Positions 1-7,192 of a DNA stretch of 64,000 bases are shown here, one piece after another; positions within the stretch are counted from its first letter, which is position 1; the number at the start of each line of letters is the position of its first letter. The notes below the pieces were generated by a model that did no database searches, was not told where the DNA came from, and saw nothing but the letters and a program-made list of their open reading frames with translations. The position numbers were made by a program, and so were the translations under genes. Source of the stretch: Sphingobium cyanobacteriorum (lineage in GTDB: Bacteria > Pseudomonadota > Alphaproteobacteria > Sphingomonadales > Sphingomonadaceae); assembly GCF_030580935.1 (NCBI RefSeq), contig NZ_JAUQOM010000001.1, forward strand, positions 186,001-250,000, in the 5' to 3' direction.

Positions 1-587
1 CCCTCCATGAAGGCGAACACCATCTCCAGCCGCTTGACCGGATCGGCCTCGACCAACAGCGATTGCTTGTCCGACACCTTGACGTTGATGTTGGCGGACA
101 CGGCATCGGCCAGCCGACCCGCATCCTCGATCTCGCGCAATTGCACCGGCGTTTCGGCGGGCAGCTTCTTGTTGAGCTTGGCGTAATTTTCGAACTGCTC
201 GGCAACCGACCGCATCAGCGCGGCGGCTTCCGGCCCTTCCGCAACGATATCATCGACCGGGGCGACATGGGCGACCAGATAGGTCTGTTGCGCCTCCATC
301 GTTTCGAGCTGGGCGCGATGCTTGCCCTCCACCAGCACGCGGACGGTGCCATCGGGCAGTTTCAGCAATTGCAGCACGATCGCGACGACGCCGGTGTCGT
401 AGAGCGAATCCCGGCCCGGATCATCCTCTGCCGGATCAAGCTGCGAAACGAGGAAGATTTCCTTGGAGCCTTCCATCGCCGCTTCGAGCGCGGCCACGCT
501 CTTGTCGCGACCGACGAACAACGGAACGATCATCTGCGGGAAAACGACGATGTCGCGCAGCGGCAGAAGGGGATATTGCGTAGTCAT
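1..587 (-). CDS. lon: Lon protease, N-terminal part (cut by window edge)
   Basis: The reading frame on the minus strand starts MTTQYPLLPLRDIVVFP and runs about 195 codons to the window edge without a stop. This is the start of the LAN/PUA-like substrate-binding domain of the ATP-dependent cytoplasmic protease Lon, with the family pattern PLLPLRDIVVFPxMIVPLFVGR. The AAA+ and Ser-Lys protease domains would lie outside the window. The ATG at 587 is chosen because the family's LPLRD motif follows within a few residues. Lon degrades misfolded and regulatory proteins; in alphaproteobacteria it also removes cell-cycle regulators such as CcrM. The identity is confident; completeness cannot be judged. 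Confidence 0.93.
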   Translation of the reverse strand, partial: MTTQYPLLPLRDIVVFPQMIVPLFVGRDKSVAALEAAMEGSKEIFLVSQLDPAEDDPGRDSLYDTGVVAIVLQLLKLPDGTVRVLVEGKHRAQLETMEAQQTYLVAHVAPVDDIVAEGPEAAALMRSVAEQFENYAKLNKKLPAETPVQLREIEDAGRLADAVSANINVKVSDKQSLLVEADPVKRLEMVFAFME

Positions 588-701
588 TCACTCTCCGGGG
601 CCGGTTGCGGCCCGTCATGCGGTTCATCGCCTTTATGGGGATGACCGCCGCAGCAATCAATCGCGCCTTGTCATAAGATGGCAATGATGAACAGGCCGTG
701 A

Positions 702-1025
702 TCAGAAAGGCAGCTTGAAACCGGGGGGCAGCGGCAGTCCGGCGGTCATCTTGCCCATTTCGGCATTGCTGACCTCATCGGCTTTCTTGCGCGCGTCGTT
801 GAAGGCCGCCGTCACCAGATCTTCCAGCATCTGCTTTTCCGATGGGGCGAGCAGGCTTTCGTCGATGGAAACGCCCAGGATGCGCCCCTTGGCCGATGCC
901 TTCACCTTGACCAGCCCGCCACCGGCCGCACCTTCGACCTCCAGCTTGTCCAGATTGTCCTGCGCCCGCTGCAATTCTTCCTGCACGCGGGTCGCCATGC
1001 CCAATATTTCGTTCAAGTCCTTCAT
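702..1025 (-). CDS. ybaB: YbaB/EbfC nucleoid-associated protein
   Basis: This 107-residue protein has the family layout: an N-terminal helix (MKDLNEILGMATRVQEELQ), a central Gly-rich beta segment with G.V.V..., and a C-terminal helix ending in a PLPPGFKLPF tail. YbaB/EbfC proteins are small dimeric DNA-binding proteins of the nucleoid. The gene starts 3 bases after dnaX ends and is surely co-transcribed, the classic dnaX-ybaB pair. The usual third partner recR is not next; lon follows instead, divided from ybaB by about 115 bases that hold the lon 5' region. Confidence 0.95.
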   Translation of the reverse strand: MKDLNEILGMATRVQEELQRAQDNLDKLEVEGAAGGGLVKVKASAKGRILGVSIDESLLAPSEKQMLEDLVTAAFNDARKKADEVSNAEMGKMTAGLPLPPGFKLPF

Positions 1026-1028
1026 GTT

Positions 1029-2633
1029 TCAAGCACTCCATTGTTCGAGCCGGTCATCCAGATCGGCGTCGGGGAAGGCGGCCATCGCCGCCTTGACCAC
1101 CGGGGTTTCCAATATGCGCGCGCGCGCGTCCGCCGCCTTGCCCTGTTCCTGCTGCAACAGGGTCGGTTCGCCCGGCGTGTCGCTCTGCGCCACCTGCCAG
1201 GAAAGGCCGGTGACATCGCGCAGCGCCGGCAGCAGGCGGGCGGTAAAGTCGGACGGCAATTGCGGCGTGGGGTGATAGTCGAACTGCGGCGGCGCATAGC
1301 GCACCACGCCCACGCAATCATGCAGTTCCTGCGCCAACTGCCCCTTGCCCTTCTGCCAGAAGGCTTCGATGAGGTCGGGGAAGGTCGCGGGCAGGCGCGC
1401 GGCCGGGGCGGACGAGGATGCCGCCGGGGCCACGCCGGGCGCTGGCAGCGCCACCGGGCCGCCTTCGCGCAACAGCCGCGCCAGTTCGCCCGGATCGGGC
1501 ATGGCCGCCGCGTGCATGACGCGCAGCAGCGCCATTTCGCAGCTTTCGATCGGCAGGATCGCGCCCGCCACCTCGTCATGCCCCTTGAGCAGCAACTGCC
1601 ACAGGCGATGGAGCGGCGCGAAGCCCAGTTGCGACGCCCATTGGCTGAGCGCTTCGCGTTCCTCGGCCGACTGGCCGGGGCTGGCGATGTCGCGTCCGGC
1701 CTTCACCAGGGTCACGGCATGGGTCAGTTCCAGCAGCCCGCGCATCAGCGCCAGCGGCTCGACGCCCAGCGCATAGTGATCGCGCACCGCCTCCAGCAAG
1801 GCGGCGGTATCGCCCTCCAGCAGCAGGCCGAACAACCGGCGGGTGGAGCCGCGGTCGGACAGGCCCAGCATGTCGCGCACCTGGACCGCCGTGACCAGCA
1901 GCCTCTCCTCCCCCATCTCCGCATGGGCGATCGCCTGGTCGAGGATGGAGAGGCCGTCGCGCGCCGACCCTTCGGCCGCCTGCGCGATCAGCGCCAGCGC
2001 GTCGGGTTCGGCGGTGACGCCTTCCTTGTCGCAGATATTGGCGAAATGCGTCGCCAGCAGGTCCGCCGGGATGCGGCGCAGGTCGAAGCGCTGGCAGCGC
2101 GACAGCACCGTCACCGGCACCTTGTTCACCTCGGTCGTGGCGAACAGGAATTTCACATGGGCAGGCGGCTCCTCCAGCGTCTTCAACAGCGCGTTGAAGG
2201 CGTTCTTGGAGAGCATATGCACTTCGTCGATGATATAGATTTTGTAGCGCGCCGACACGGCGGCATAGCGCACCGCTTCGATGATTTCGCGCACATCGTC
2301 CACGCCGGTATGGCTGGCGGCGTCCATTTCCACCACGTCGATATGCCGCCCTTCGGCGATGGCGACACAGGGTTCGCACAGCCCGCACGGATCGATGGTC
2401 GGGCCGCCCTGCCCGTCCGGGCCGATGCAGTTCAATGCCTTGGCGATCAGCCGCGCGGTCGATGTCTTGCCGACGCCGCGCACGCCGGTCATCAGGAAGG
2501 CATGGGCCAGCCGCCCCCGCCTGATCGCATTGGCCAGCGTCTGGACCATCGCGTCCTGGCCGATCAGTTCGCGGAAGCTGCGCGATCGATATTTGCGCGC
2601 GAGGACGCGGTAGGGCTGCGGGGAATCGGACAT
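1029..2633 (-). CDS. dnaX: DNA polymerase III subunit gamma/tau
   Basis: This 534-residue clamp-loader ATPase opens the beta sliding clamp on primed DNA. Visible features are the Walker A segment GVRGVGKTSTARLIAKALN near residue 50, the zinc-binding cysteines (CIG..., CGLCEPC) just after it, the Walker B/DEVH stretch IIDEVHMLS, and the sensor segment VLSRCQRFDLRR. A Pro/Ala-rich linker separates the clamp-loader domains from a tau-like C-terminal region. The gene follows the SRP RNA gene and is followed by ybaB. I did not recognise a slippery heptamer for a shortened gamma form, so this may make only the long product. Confidence 0.96.
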   Translation of the reverse strand: MSDSPQPYRVLARKYRSRSFRELIGQDAMVQTLANAIRRGRLAHAFLMTGVRGVGKTSTARLIAKALNCIGPDGQGGPTIDPCGLCEPCVAIAEGRHIDVVEMDAASHTGVDDVREIIEAVRYAAVSARYKIYIIDEVHMLSKNAFNALLKTLEEPPAHVKFLFATTEVNKVPVTVLSRCQRFDLRRIPADLLATHFANICDKEGVTAEPDALALIAQAAEGSARDGLSILDQAIAHAEMGEERLLVTAVQVRDMLGLSDRGSTRRLFGLLLEGDTAALLEAVRDHYALGVEPLALMRGLLELTHAVTLVKAGRDIASPGQSAEEREALSQWASQLGFAPLHRLWQLLLKGHDEVAGAILPIESCEMALLRVMHAAAMPDPGELARLLREGGPVALPAPGVAPAASSSAPAARLPATFPDLIEAFWQKGKGQLAQELHDCVGVVRYAPPQFDYHPTPQLPSDFTARLLPALRDVTGLSWQVAQSDTPGEPTLLQQEQGKAADARARILETPVVKAAMAAFPDADLDDRLEQWSA

Positions 2634-2687
2634 GGCCCTGTCCTAGCCGCTCATGCGGCCCTTGTCGAAGATGGATGATGGCTGGAG

Positions 2688-2783
2688 GGTGGGAGCCGGA
2701 ACGACCCGTGACGAAATCACTGTGGCTGCTTCCGTCAGGACCTGACCAGGTTCGCGACGGTCACGCCCGCCCGACTCCCGGCG
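2688..2783 (-). ncRNA. ffs: Small signal recognition particle RNA (4.5S type)
   Basis: The minus strand carries the SRP RNA domain IV signature GGTCAGGTCC...GGAAGCAGCC (complement around 2724-2747). The ends pair: GGGAGTCGG at 2779-2771 with CCGGCTCCC at 2699-2691, with one G-U pair. The apical tetraloop at 2734-2737 reads UGAC, which fits the URRC class rather than the GGAA of E. coli. The RNA binds Ffh to form the particle that targets membrane proteins. The position just upstream of dnaX is a recurrent bacterial arrangement. The ends are set by the pairing and are approximate. Confidence 0.9.
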
Positions 2784-2836
2784 CGGCATATGGCGAAGTG
2801 GGGGCGGGATGGCAAGGGGGCCTGGGCTATATGTGC

Positions 2837-2852
2837 TCCCGCGCAGGCGGGA
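2837..2852. repeat. REP-like palindrome, GC-rich class
   Basis: Arms TCCCGC (2837-2842) and GCGGGA (2847-2852) surround GCAG. A related palindrome with GCGCAGG in its centre occurs at 14853-14880, so this is a dispersed element. It lies between the end of the beta-lactamase gene and the SRP RNA gene. It could help 3' end formation, but there is no T-run. Confidence 0.6.
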
Positions 2853-2864
2853 ACGCCCCGCATT

Positions 2865-3830
2865 CTATTCCAGCCCGCTCTTCTGCGCCTTCGCGACGAA
2901 GGCGAGCGCGGCCTGGGCGGTTTCCGCGATGGCCGCTTCGGCCTTTTTCGCGTCGATCGTGGGGCGGTCGAGATAGATCGCCAATATATATTCGTCGCCG
3001 GTCGGCGACTTGACCAGCGCTACGTCATTATAGGCGGTGCCGCATGTCCCGGTCTTGCTGCCCGATGTCCAGCCTTCGGGCAGGCCCGCCTTGATCCGAT
3101 GGTCGCCGGTGCTGCTGGCGTTGAACCAGGCGCGCAGCGTCTGGGCGCTGTCCGGTTTCATGTCGCGGAAGAAGAGGCGCCCCATCAGCCCCGCCATCGC
3201 CGCGGGCGAAGTCGTGTCGCGCGGGTCGCCCGGCGCATTTTCGTTGAGGTCCGGTTCCTTGCGGTCGAGCCGCGAGACGCTGTCGCCATGGGCGCGCATG
3301 AAGGCGGTCAGCCCGTCCGGCCCGCCCAGCATCGGCAGCAACAGGTTGGCGGCGCTGTTGTCGCTCACCTCCACCGCCGCCTGCGCCAGTTCGCCCATGC
3401 TCATGCGGCCGCGCTTTTTATTCTTCTTCACCACCGGCGCGTGATCGAGAATATCGTCGCTGCCAAAGGACAACTGGCCGTCCAGCCCGAACTTGCCCGC
3501 TTCCGCCCCGACCAGCACGGCGGCCGCCAGCGGCGCCTTGAAGGTCGAGCACATGGCGAAACGCTCGTCCCGGTTGAAGCCCAGCAACAGCGCGCCCGTG
3601 CTGTCGACCAGCGCAACGCCCAGCCGCCCGCCGGTTTCCTGCTCGATCTCCCTGGGATTGCGCACCTGCGCCAGCGCCGATTGCGGCACCAGATAGCGGG
3701 GGGCGGCGGGCATCAGCGAATCGAGCCGGCCGGTCGGGGCGGGCTCCTTCGCGGGCGCCTTCTTCCTGTCGGCGGCGATCGACGGGGCAGCCAGCAGCGC
3801 CAGCGCGGCCAGAACGGTGACGCTCTTCAT
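2865..3830 (-). CDS. Class A beta-lactamase, carbapenemase-like
   Basis: The 321-residue precursor has a signal peptide (about residues 1-20, ending SIAA) and a Pro/Lys-rich linker. All class A active-site elements are present: S95-T-F-K98 (Ambler SxxK70-73), S156-D-N158 (SDN130), E192-P-D-L-N196 on the omega loop (E166/N170) and K259-T-G261 (KTG234). Cys94 just before the serine and Cys263 two residues after KTG match Ambler C69 and C238, the disulfide found in KPC, NMC-A, SME and GES enzymes; Thr262 (T237) is present too. This suggests a serine carbapenemase-type fold, although the spectrum cannot be read from sequence. It starts 7 bases after the ferredoxin gene on the same strand. Confidence 0.93.
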   Translation of the reverse strand: MKSVTVLAALALLAAPSIAADRKKAPAKEPAPTGRLDSLMPAAPRYLVPQSALAQVRNPREIEQETGGRLGVALVDSTGALLLGFNRDERFAMCSTFKAPLAAAVLVGAEAGKFGLDGQLSFGSDDILDHAPVVKKNKKRGRMSMGELAQAAVEVSDNSAANLLLPMLGGPDGLTAFMRAHGDSVSRLDRKEPDLNENAPGDPRDTTSPAAMAGLMGRLFFRDMKPDSAQTLRAWFNASSTGDHRIKAGLPEGWTSGSKTGTCGTAYNDVALVKSPTGDEYILAIYLDRPTIDAKKAEAAIAETAQAALAFVAKAQKSGLE

Positions 3831-3837
3831 CGGCGGA

Positions 3838-4173
3838 TCACATGCCCTGCATATTATAGGATTCGCTGGGAATGCGGACGGTCAGCCGATCCAGCCTGGC
3901 GTCCAGCAGGATCTGGCAGGCAAGGCGGCTGGTCCGGGTCGCGGCGGCGGCGAGATCGAGCATGTCCTCCTCATCCTCGCTGGCGTCGGGGAGATTGGCG
4001 AAATCGCCGGCGTCGACGATGACATGGCAGGTGGAGCAGGCCATCTGCCCCTCGCATGTGCCCTCCAGCGGCTGGCCGGCGGCCTGCGCGATGTCGAGCA
4101 GGACCGATCCCGGCGGCGCGTCAACCTCTTGCCGCCGCTCGCCGTCAGCGCTGATGAAGGTGACTTTGGTCAT
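3838..4173 (-). CDS. fdx: Adrenodoxin-type [2Fe-2S] ferredoxin
   Basis: This 111-residue electron carrier has the vertebrate/ISC-type pattern C-x5-C-x2-C (CEGQMACSTC) followed by the fourth cysteine in RLACQI. It is an adrenodoxin-class ferredoxin of the kind that serves Fe-S cluster assembly or cytochrome P450s. I choose the ATG at 4173, which has GGGAGCG about 10 bases upstream and gives the standard MTKVTF start. A GTG at 4197 overlapping the upstream stop would add eight residues. Its position right behind two cysteine desulfurase genes argues for a role in Fe-S or sulfur transfer. Confidence 0.9.
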   Translation of the reverse strand: MTKVTFISADGERRQEVDAPPGSVLLDIAQAAGQPLEGTCEGQMACSTCHVIVDAGDFANLPDASEDEEDMLDLAAAATRTSRLACQILLDARLDRLTVRIPSESYNMQGM

Positions 4174-4193
4174 AAATGCGACGCGCTCCCTGG

Positions 4194-5282
4194 TCACGGC
4201 GCCGCTTGTACGGCTGCCGCCTCATGCAATAACTCTGCTGCCCTCTCCAATTCCTCCCGGCGCGTGTAGCGGCCAAAGCCGATCCGCACCGATCCGCGCG
4301 CCTGGGCATCGCTCAGCCCCAGCGCCCGCAACACATGGCTAGGCCGCCCGGACCCGCTTGCGCAAGCACTTCCCAACGAAAAAGCCAGAGTGCGACAATG
4401 CGACAACAAGCGCGCGCCATCGATTCCGTCCCGCCGCAGGTTGAGATTGCCCGGATAACGGTGGCTTGCGCTGCCGTTCAGGGTCCAGTCGGCAAACAGG
4501 TCGCGCGCCAGCATGGCGAGGCTTTCGACATGGGCGCGATCCGCATCCGCCCGTTCGCGCATCAGCCGGGCCGCGACGCCGAAGCCGGCGCACAGCGCGG
4601 GGGACAGGGTGCCGGAACGCAGCCCGCCCTCCTGCCCGCCGCCATGGATCAAGGGGGCAGGCGTCACCCCGTCCCGCAGCCAGAGCGCGCCCACGCCCTT
4701 GGGGCCGTGAATCTTGTGCGCGCTGATCGCCACCATGTCGCAATTGTCCGGGATGGCCACGCGCCCATAGCCCTGCACCGCGTCGCACAGGAACAAGGCG
4801 CCGACCCGATGCGCCAGATCGGCCAGTCGGGCGACCGGCTGGATCACGCCGATCTCATTATTCACCAGCATTGCGACAACGAGTGTGACAGTTGAATCGA
4901 TCGCGTCACGCGCGGCCTGCATGTCCACGATGCCGTCCGGGCCTACGGGCAGGATGGTCACGGCACGCCCCGCCCGGCGCATCGCCTCCACCGTATCGAG
5001 CACGGCGGCATGTTCGGTGGCGATGGTGACGACCCGGCCCGCAGGCGCGCCCTGGATCGCGATGTTGAGCGCCTCGGTCGCGCCGGAGGTGAAGAGGGTC
5101 CGCCCGCCAGAGGGCAGCAGGCTGCCGATCGCTTCACGCGCCACTTCCACCTGTGCGGCGGCGGCGCGGCCGGGGCGGTGGGCGCTGTGGGGATTGGCGA
5201 ACTGGTCGCGCAACAACGGCACCATGGCGTCGAACGCTTCGGGCGCGAGCGGCGTCGTCGCCTGATAATCTAGATATATCAA
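4194..5282 (-). CDS. Cysteine desulfurase family protein (NifS/IscS-like), copy 1
   Basis: This 362-residue class V PLP enzyme starts with YLDYQATTPLAP. It has the PLP lysine in ISAHKIHGPKGVGAL and the mobile catalytic cysteine in GSACASGSGRPSHVL. Such enzymes remove sulfur from L-cysteine as a protein persulfide for Fe-S clusters or thiolated tRNA. Its ATG overlaps the stop of a second desulfurase gene (ATGA at 5279-5282), and a ferredoxin gene follows. Which of the two is the housekeeping enzyme cannot be told. This copy lacks the palindromic insertion found in the other. Confidence 0.9.
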   Translation of the reverse strand: MIYLDYQATTPLAPEAFDAMVPLLRDQFANPHSAHRPGRAAAAQVEVAREAIGSLLPSGGRTLFTSGATEALNIAIQGAPAGRVVTIATEHAAVLDTVEAMRRAGRAVTILPVGPDGIVDMQAARDAIDSTVTLVVAMLVNNEIGVIQPVARLADLAHRVGALFLCDAVQGYGRVAIPDNCDMVAISAHKIHGPKGVGALWLRDGVTPAPLIHGGGQEGGLRSGTLSPALCAGFGVAARLMRERADADRAHVESLAMLARDLFADWTLNGSASHRYPGNLNLRRDGIDGARLLSHCRTLAFSLGSACASGSGRPSHVLRALGLSDAQARGSVRIGFGRYTRREELERAAELLHEAAAVQAAP

Positions 5283-6358
5283 ATCCTTGCCTTTTCAGAC
5301 ATGGCACACCAGACAGCGAGGAAGCTGTCAACTTCGTTGTCCCGCGTCTGCGGCCCGAAGCTGACGCGGACGACTTGCGCGGCGGCCTGCTCGTCCCAGC
5401 CCATCGCGCCCAGCACATGGCTGGCCTTGAGCGAACCGGACGAACAGGCGCTGCCCGCCGACACGGAAATGCCCTTGAGGTCGAACTGGATCAATTGCGC
5501 GCGGGCGGACAGGCCCGGCATCCGGTAGCTGGCGATAGCGGGGCTGCGCGGGGCATCGCGGGCGACGATCTGCCCGCCCGCTGCCTCGATCCCGGCGTCG
5601 AGGCGCGCGCGCAGTGCGGCCGCGCGGGGCAGCCAGTCGGTGCGCGCCTCCAGCGCGGCGGCCATGGACAGGATCGCCGGGAGATTTTCGGTGCCGGCGC
5701 GATAACCCTGCTCCTGCCCGCCACTCGGCTCGATCAGGGCGAGGTCGCGCAACAGCAACGCGCCGATACCGGGTGGACCGCCGAACTTGTGCGCGCTGAT
5801 CGCGATCATGTCGGCATCCGGCAACGGGAGCTTGCCCGCGCTCTGGGCGCAATCGGCGAACAGGATCACGCCGGCACGGTCGAGCCTGTCGAGCGGCTGG
5901 ATCACGCCGGTTTCGTTGTTGACATGCTGGATGGCCAGGAGTGGTGGATTTGCCTTTGCTCTGCCATCCCGGCTTTCACCGGGATGACGGAGGGAAAGGA
6001 TCATGCCGTCGGCATCGACTCCCAACCGTTCGGCATCCTTCGTCACGCGCAGCACCGCGTCATGCTCGACCGGCGAGGTGATGATCCGCCTGCCCCTGGC
6101 GCGGGTCAGGCCGATGGCGATCGCCTCGCTCGCGCCGGAGGTGAAGATGACATGCCCGTCCCACTCCAGCGCCACCGCGATCCGGCGGCGTGCATCCTCC
6201 AGCGCGGCGCGGGCGGCGCGGCCATCGGCATGGGGGCTGGACGGGTTGGCCCAGCCGGCCATCGCCGCCGCCATCGCCGCCTGCGCTTCCGGCAGCATCG
6301 GCGTGGTCGCGGCATGATCAAGATAAAGGCGGTCGACGACCAAGCGGATGGTACTCAT
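5279..6358 (-). CDS. Cysteine desulfurase family protein (NifS/IscS-like), copy 2
   Basis: This 359-residue class V PLP enzyme starts with YLDHAATTPMLP and shares the layout of copy 1: PLP lysine in ISAHKFGGPPGIGAL and catalytic cysteine in VSAGSACSSGSLKASHVL. It is the first gene of a leftward run of desulfurase, desulfurase, ferredoxin and beta-lactamase. The stretch RHPGESRDGRAKA, just before the conserved QHVNNETGVIQ segment, does not belong to the family. It is encoded by an in-frame palindromic repeat at 5965-5986. The catalytic residues are intact, so the enzyme is probably active. The two copies are clearly diverged, so the duplication is old. Confidence 0.91.
   Translation of the reverse strand: MSTIRLVVDRLYLDHAATTPMLPEAQAAMAAAMAGWANPSSPHADGRAARAALEDARRRIAVALEWDGHVIFTSGASEAIAIGLTRARGRRIITSPVEHDAVLRVTKDAERLGVDADGMILSLRHPGESRDGRAKANPPLLAIQHVNNETGVIQPLDRLDRAGVILFADCAQSAGKLPLPDADMIAISAHKFGGPPGIGALLLRDLALIEPSGGQEQGYRAGTENLPAILSMAAALEARTDWLPRAAALRARLDAGIEAAGGQIVARDAPRSPAIASYRMPGLSARAQLIQFDLKGISVSAGSACSSGSLKASHVLGAMGWDEQAAAQVVRVSFGPQTRDNEVDSFLAVWCAMSEKARI
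5965..5986. repeat. REP-like palindrome inside a coding sequence
   Basis: CATCCCGG (5965-5972) and CCGGGATG (5979-5986) are perfect 8-base arms around CTTTCA. The flanking GACGG and the core match intergenic palindromes elsewhere in this window (40777-40796, 23375-23392). Here it lies in frame inside a cysteine desulfurase gene and encodes part of HPGESRD. Confidence 0.8.
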
Positions 6359-6484
6359 TGATTGCGGAAATGGCGGTGGCTCCTATATAGGCGGTCTGCC
6401 GCGCTGCGCCAGCGTGAAGCCTCACCTGCGCGCACCGACCCTATCCCCGCCGCGCCCTAGCGGCCCAGAACGATAACAGGTGCC

Positions 6485-7141
6485 ATGCCCGACGTCATTT
6501 TCCCCGGACCCGAAGGCCGCCTCGAAGGCCGTTTCAGCCCCCCGCCCCGCCCGCGCGCGCCGGTCGCCATGATCCTGCATCCGCACCCGCAGGGCGGCGG
6601 CACGATGAACGACCGCATCACCCAGGCGCTCTACAAGACCTTCGTGAAGCGCGGCTTTGCCGTGTTGCGCTTCAATTTCCGGGGCGTCGGCCGCAGCCAG
6701 GGGACGTTCGACAATGGCATCGGCGAACTGAGCGATGCGGCGGCCGCGCTCGACTGGGTGCAGAGCTTCCACCCCGAAGCCCAGACCACCTGGATCGCGG
6801 GCTTTTCCTTCGGTGCGTGGATCGGGATGCAACTCCTGATGCGCCGGCCCGAAATCCGCGGTTTCATCTCGGTCGCGCCGCCCGCCAACATGTACGACTT
6901 CTCCTTCCTCGCCCCCTGCCCGTCGTCGGGCATCATCGTGCAGGGCACGTCGGACGAAGTGGTGACGGCAAGCGCGGTGCAGAAGCTGGTCGACAAGCTG
7001 CGCACCCAGAAGGGCATCACCATCCATCATGACGAAATTCGCGGCGCGAACCATTTCTTCGAGCATGAACTGGATCAGTTGATGAAGTCGGTCGACAATT
7101 ATCTCGACATGCGTTTGTCGCCGGATTCGCCGATCCGCTGA
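6485..7141 (+). CDS. Alpha/beta hydrolase
   Basis: This 218-residue cytoplasmic protein has the compact alpha/beta-hydrolase fold: an early HPHPQGGGTM oxyanion segment, FRGVGRSQG, the nucleophile elbow GFSFGA (Ser within G-x-S-x-G), an acidic candidate in GTSDEVV, and a His in GANHFFEH near the C-terminus. The family (related to E. coli YqfA/OsmC-linked small hydrolases) has mostly unknown substrates. The gene stands alone, transcribed away from the desulfurase run, and ends at a clear terminator. Confidence 0.85.
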   Translation: MPDVIFPGPEGRLEGRFSPPPRPRAPVAMILHPHPQGGGTMNDRITQALYKTFVKRGFAVLRFNFRGVGRSQGTFDNGIGELSDAAAALDWVQSFHPEAQTTWIAGFSFGAWIGMQLLMRRPEIRGFISVAPPANMYDFSFLAPCPSSGIIVQGTSDEVVTASAVQKLVDKLRTQKGITIHHDEIRGANHFFEHELDQLMKSVDNYLDMRLSPDSPIR

Positions 7142-7167
7142 GGATCGCGTAGAATTGGAACAGGAAG

Positions 7168-7192
7168 GGGCTGCCGCAAGGCGGCCCTTTTT
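7168..7192 (+). terminator. Rho-independent terminator after the hydrolase gene
   Basis: GGGCTGCC and GGCGGCCC form an 8-pair stem (one G-U) around GCAA, followed by TTTTT. It lies 27 bases after the hydrolase stop and touches the end of the convergent kinase gene. Confidence 0.85.

Noticed and set aside
436..684. An 82-codon frame overlapping the lon start on the same strand
   Set aside because: It lies across the lon start in another frame, is Arg-rich and has no family features.
1041..2678. A 545-codon open frame opposite dnaX
   Set aside because: His/Arg/Gln-rich translation with no domain, produced by GC-rich third positions of dnaX. The same applies to long frames at 8561-10927, 15150-16568, 20712-23060, 26164-28164 and 42468-44675.
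3838..4197. GTG start at 4197 for the ferredoxin
   Set aside because: The ATG at 4173 has a clear ribosome binding site and the standard ferredoxin N-terminus.
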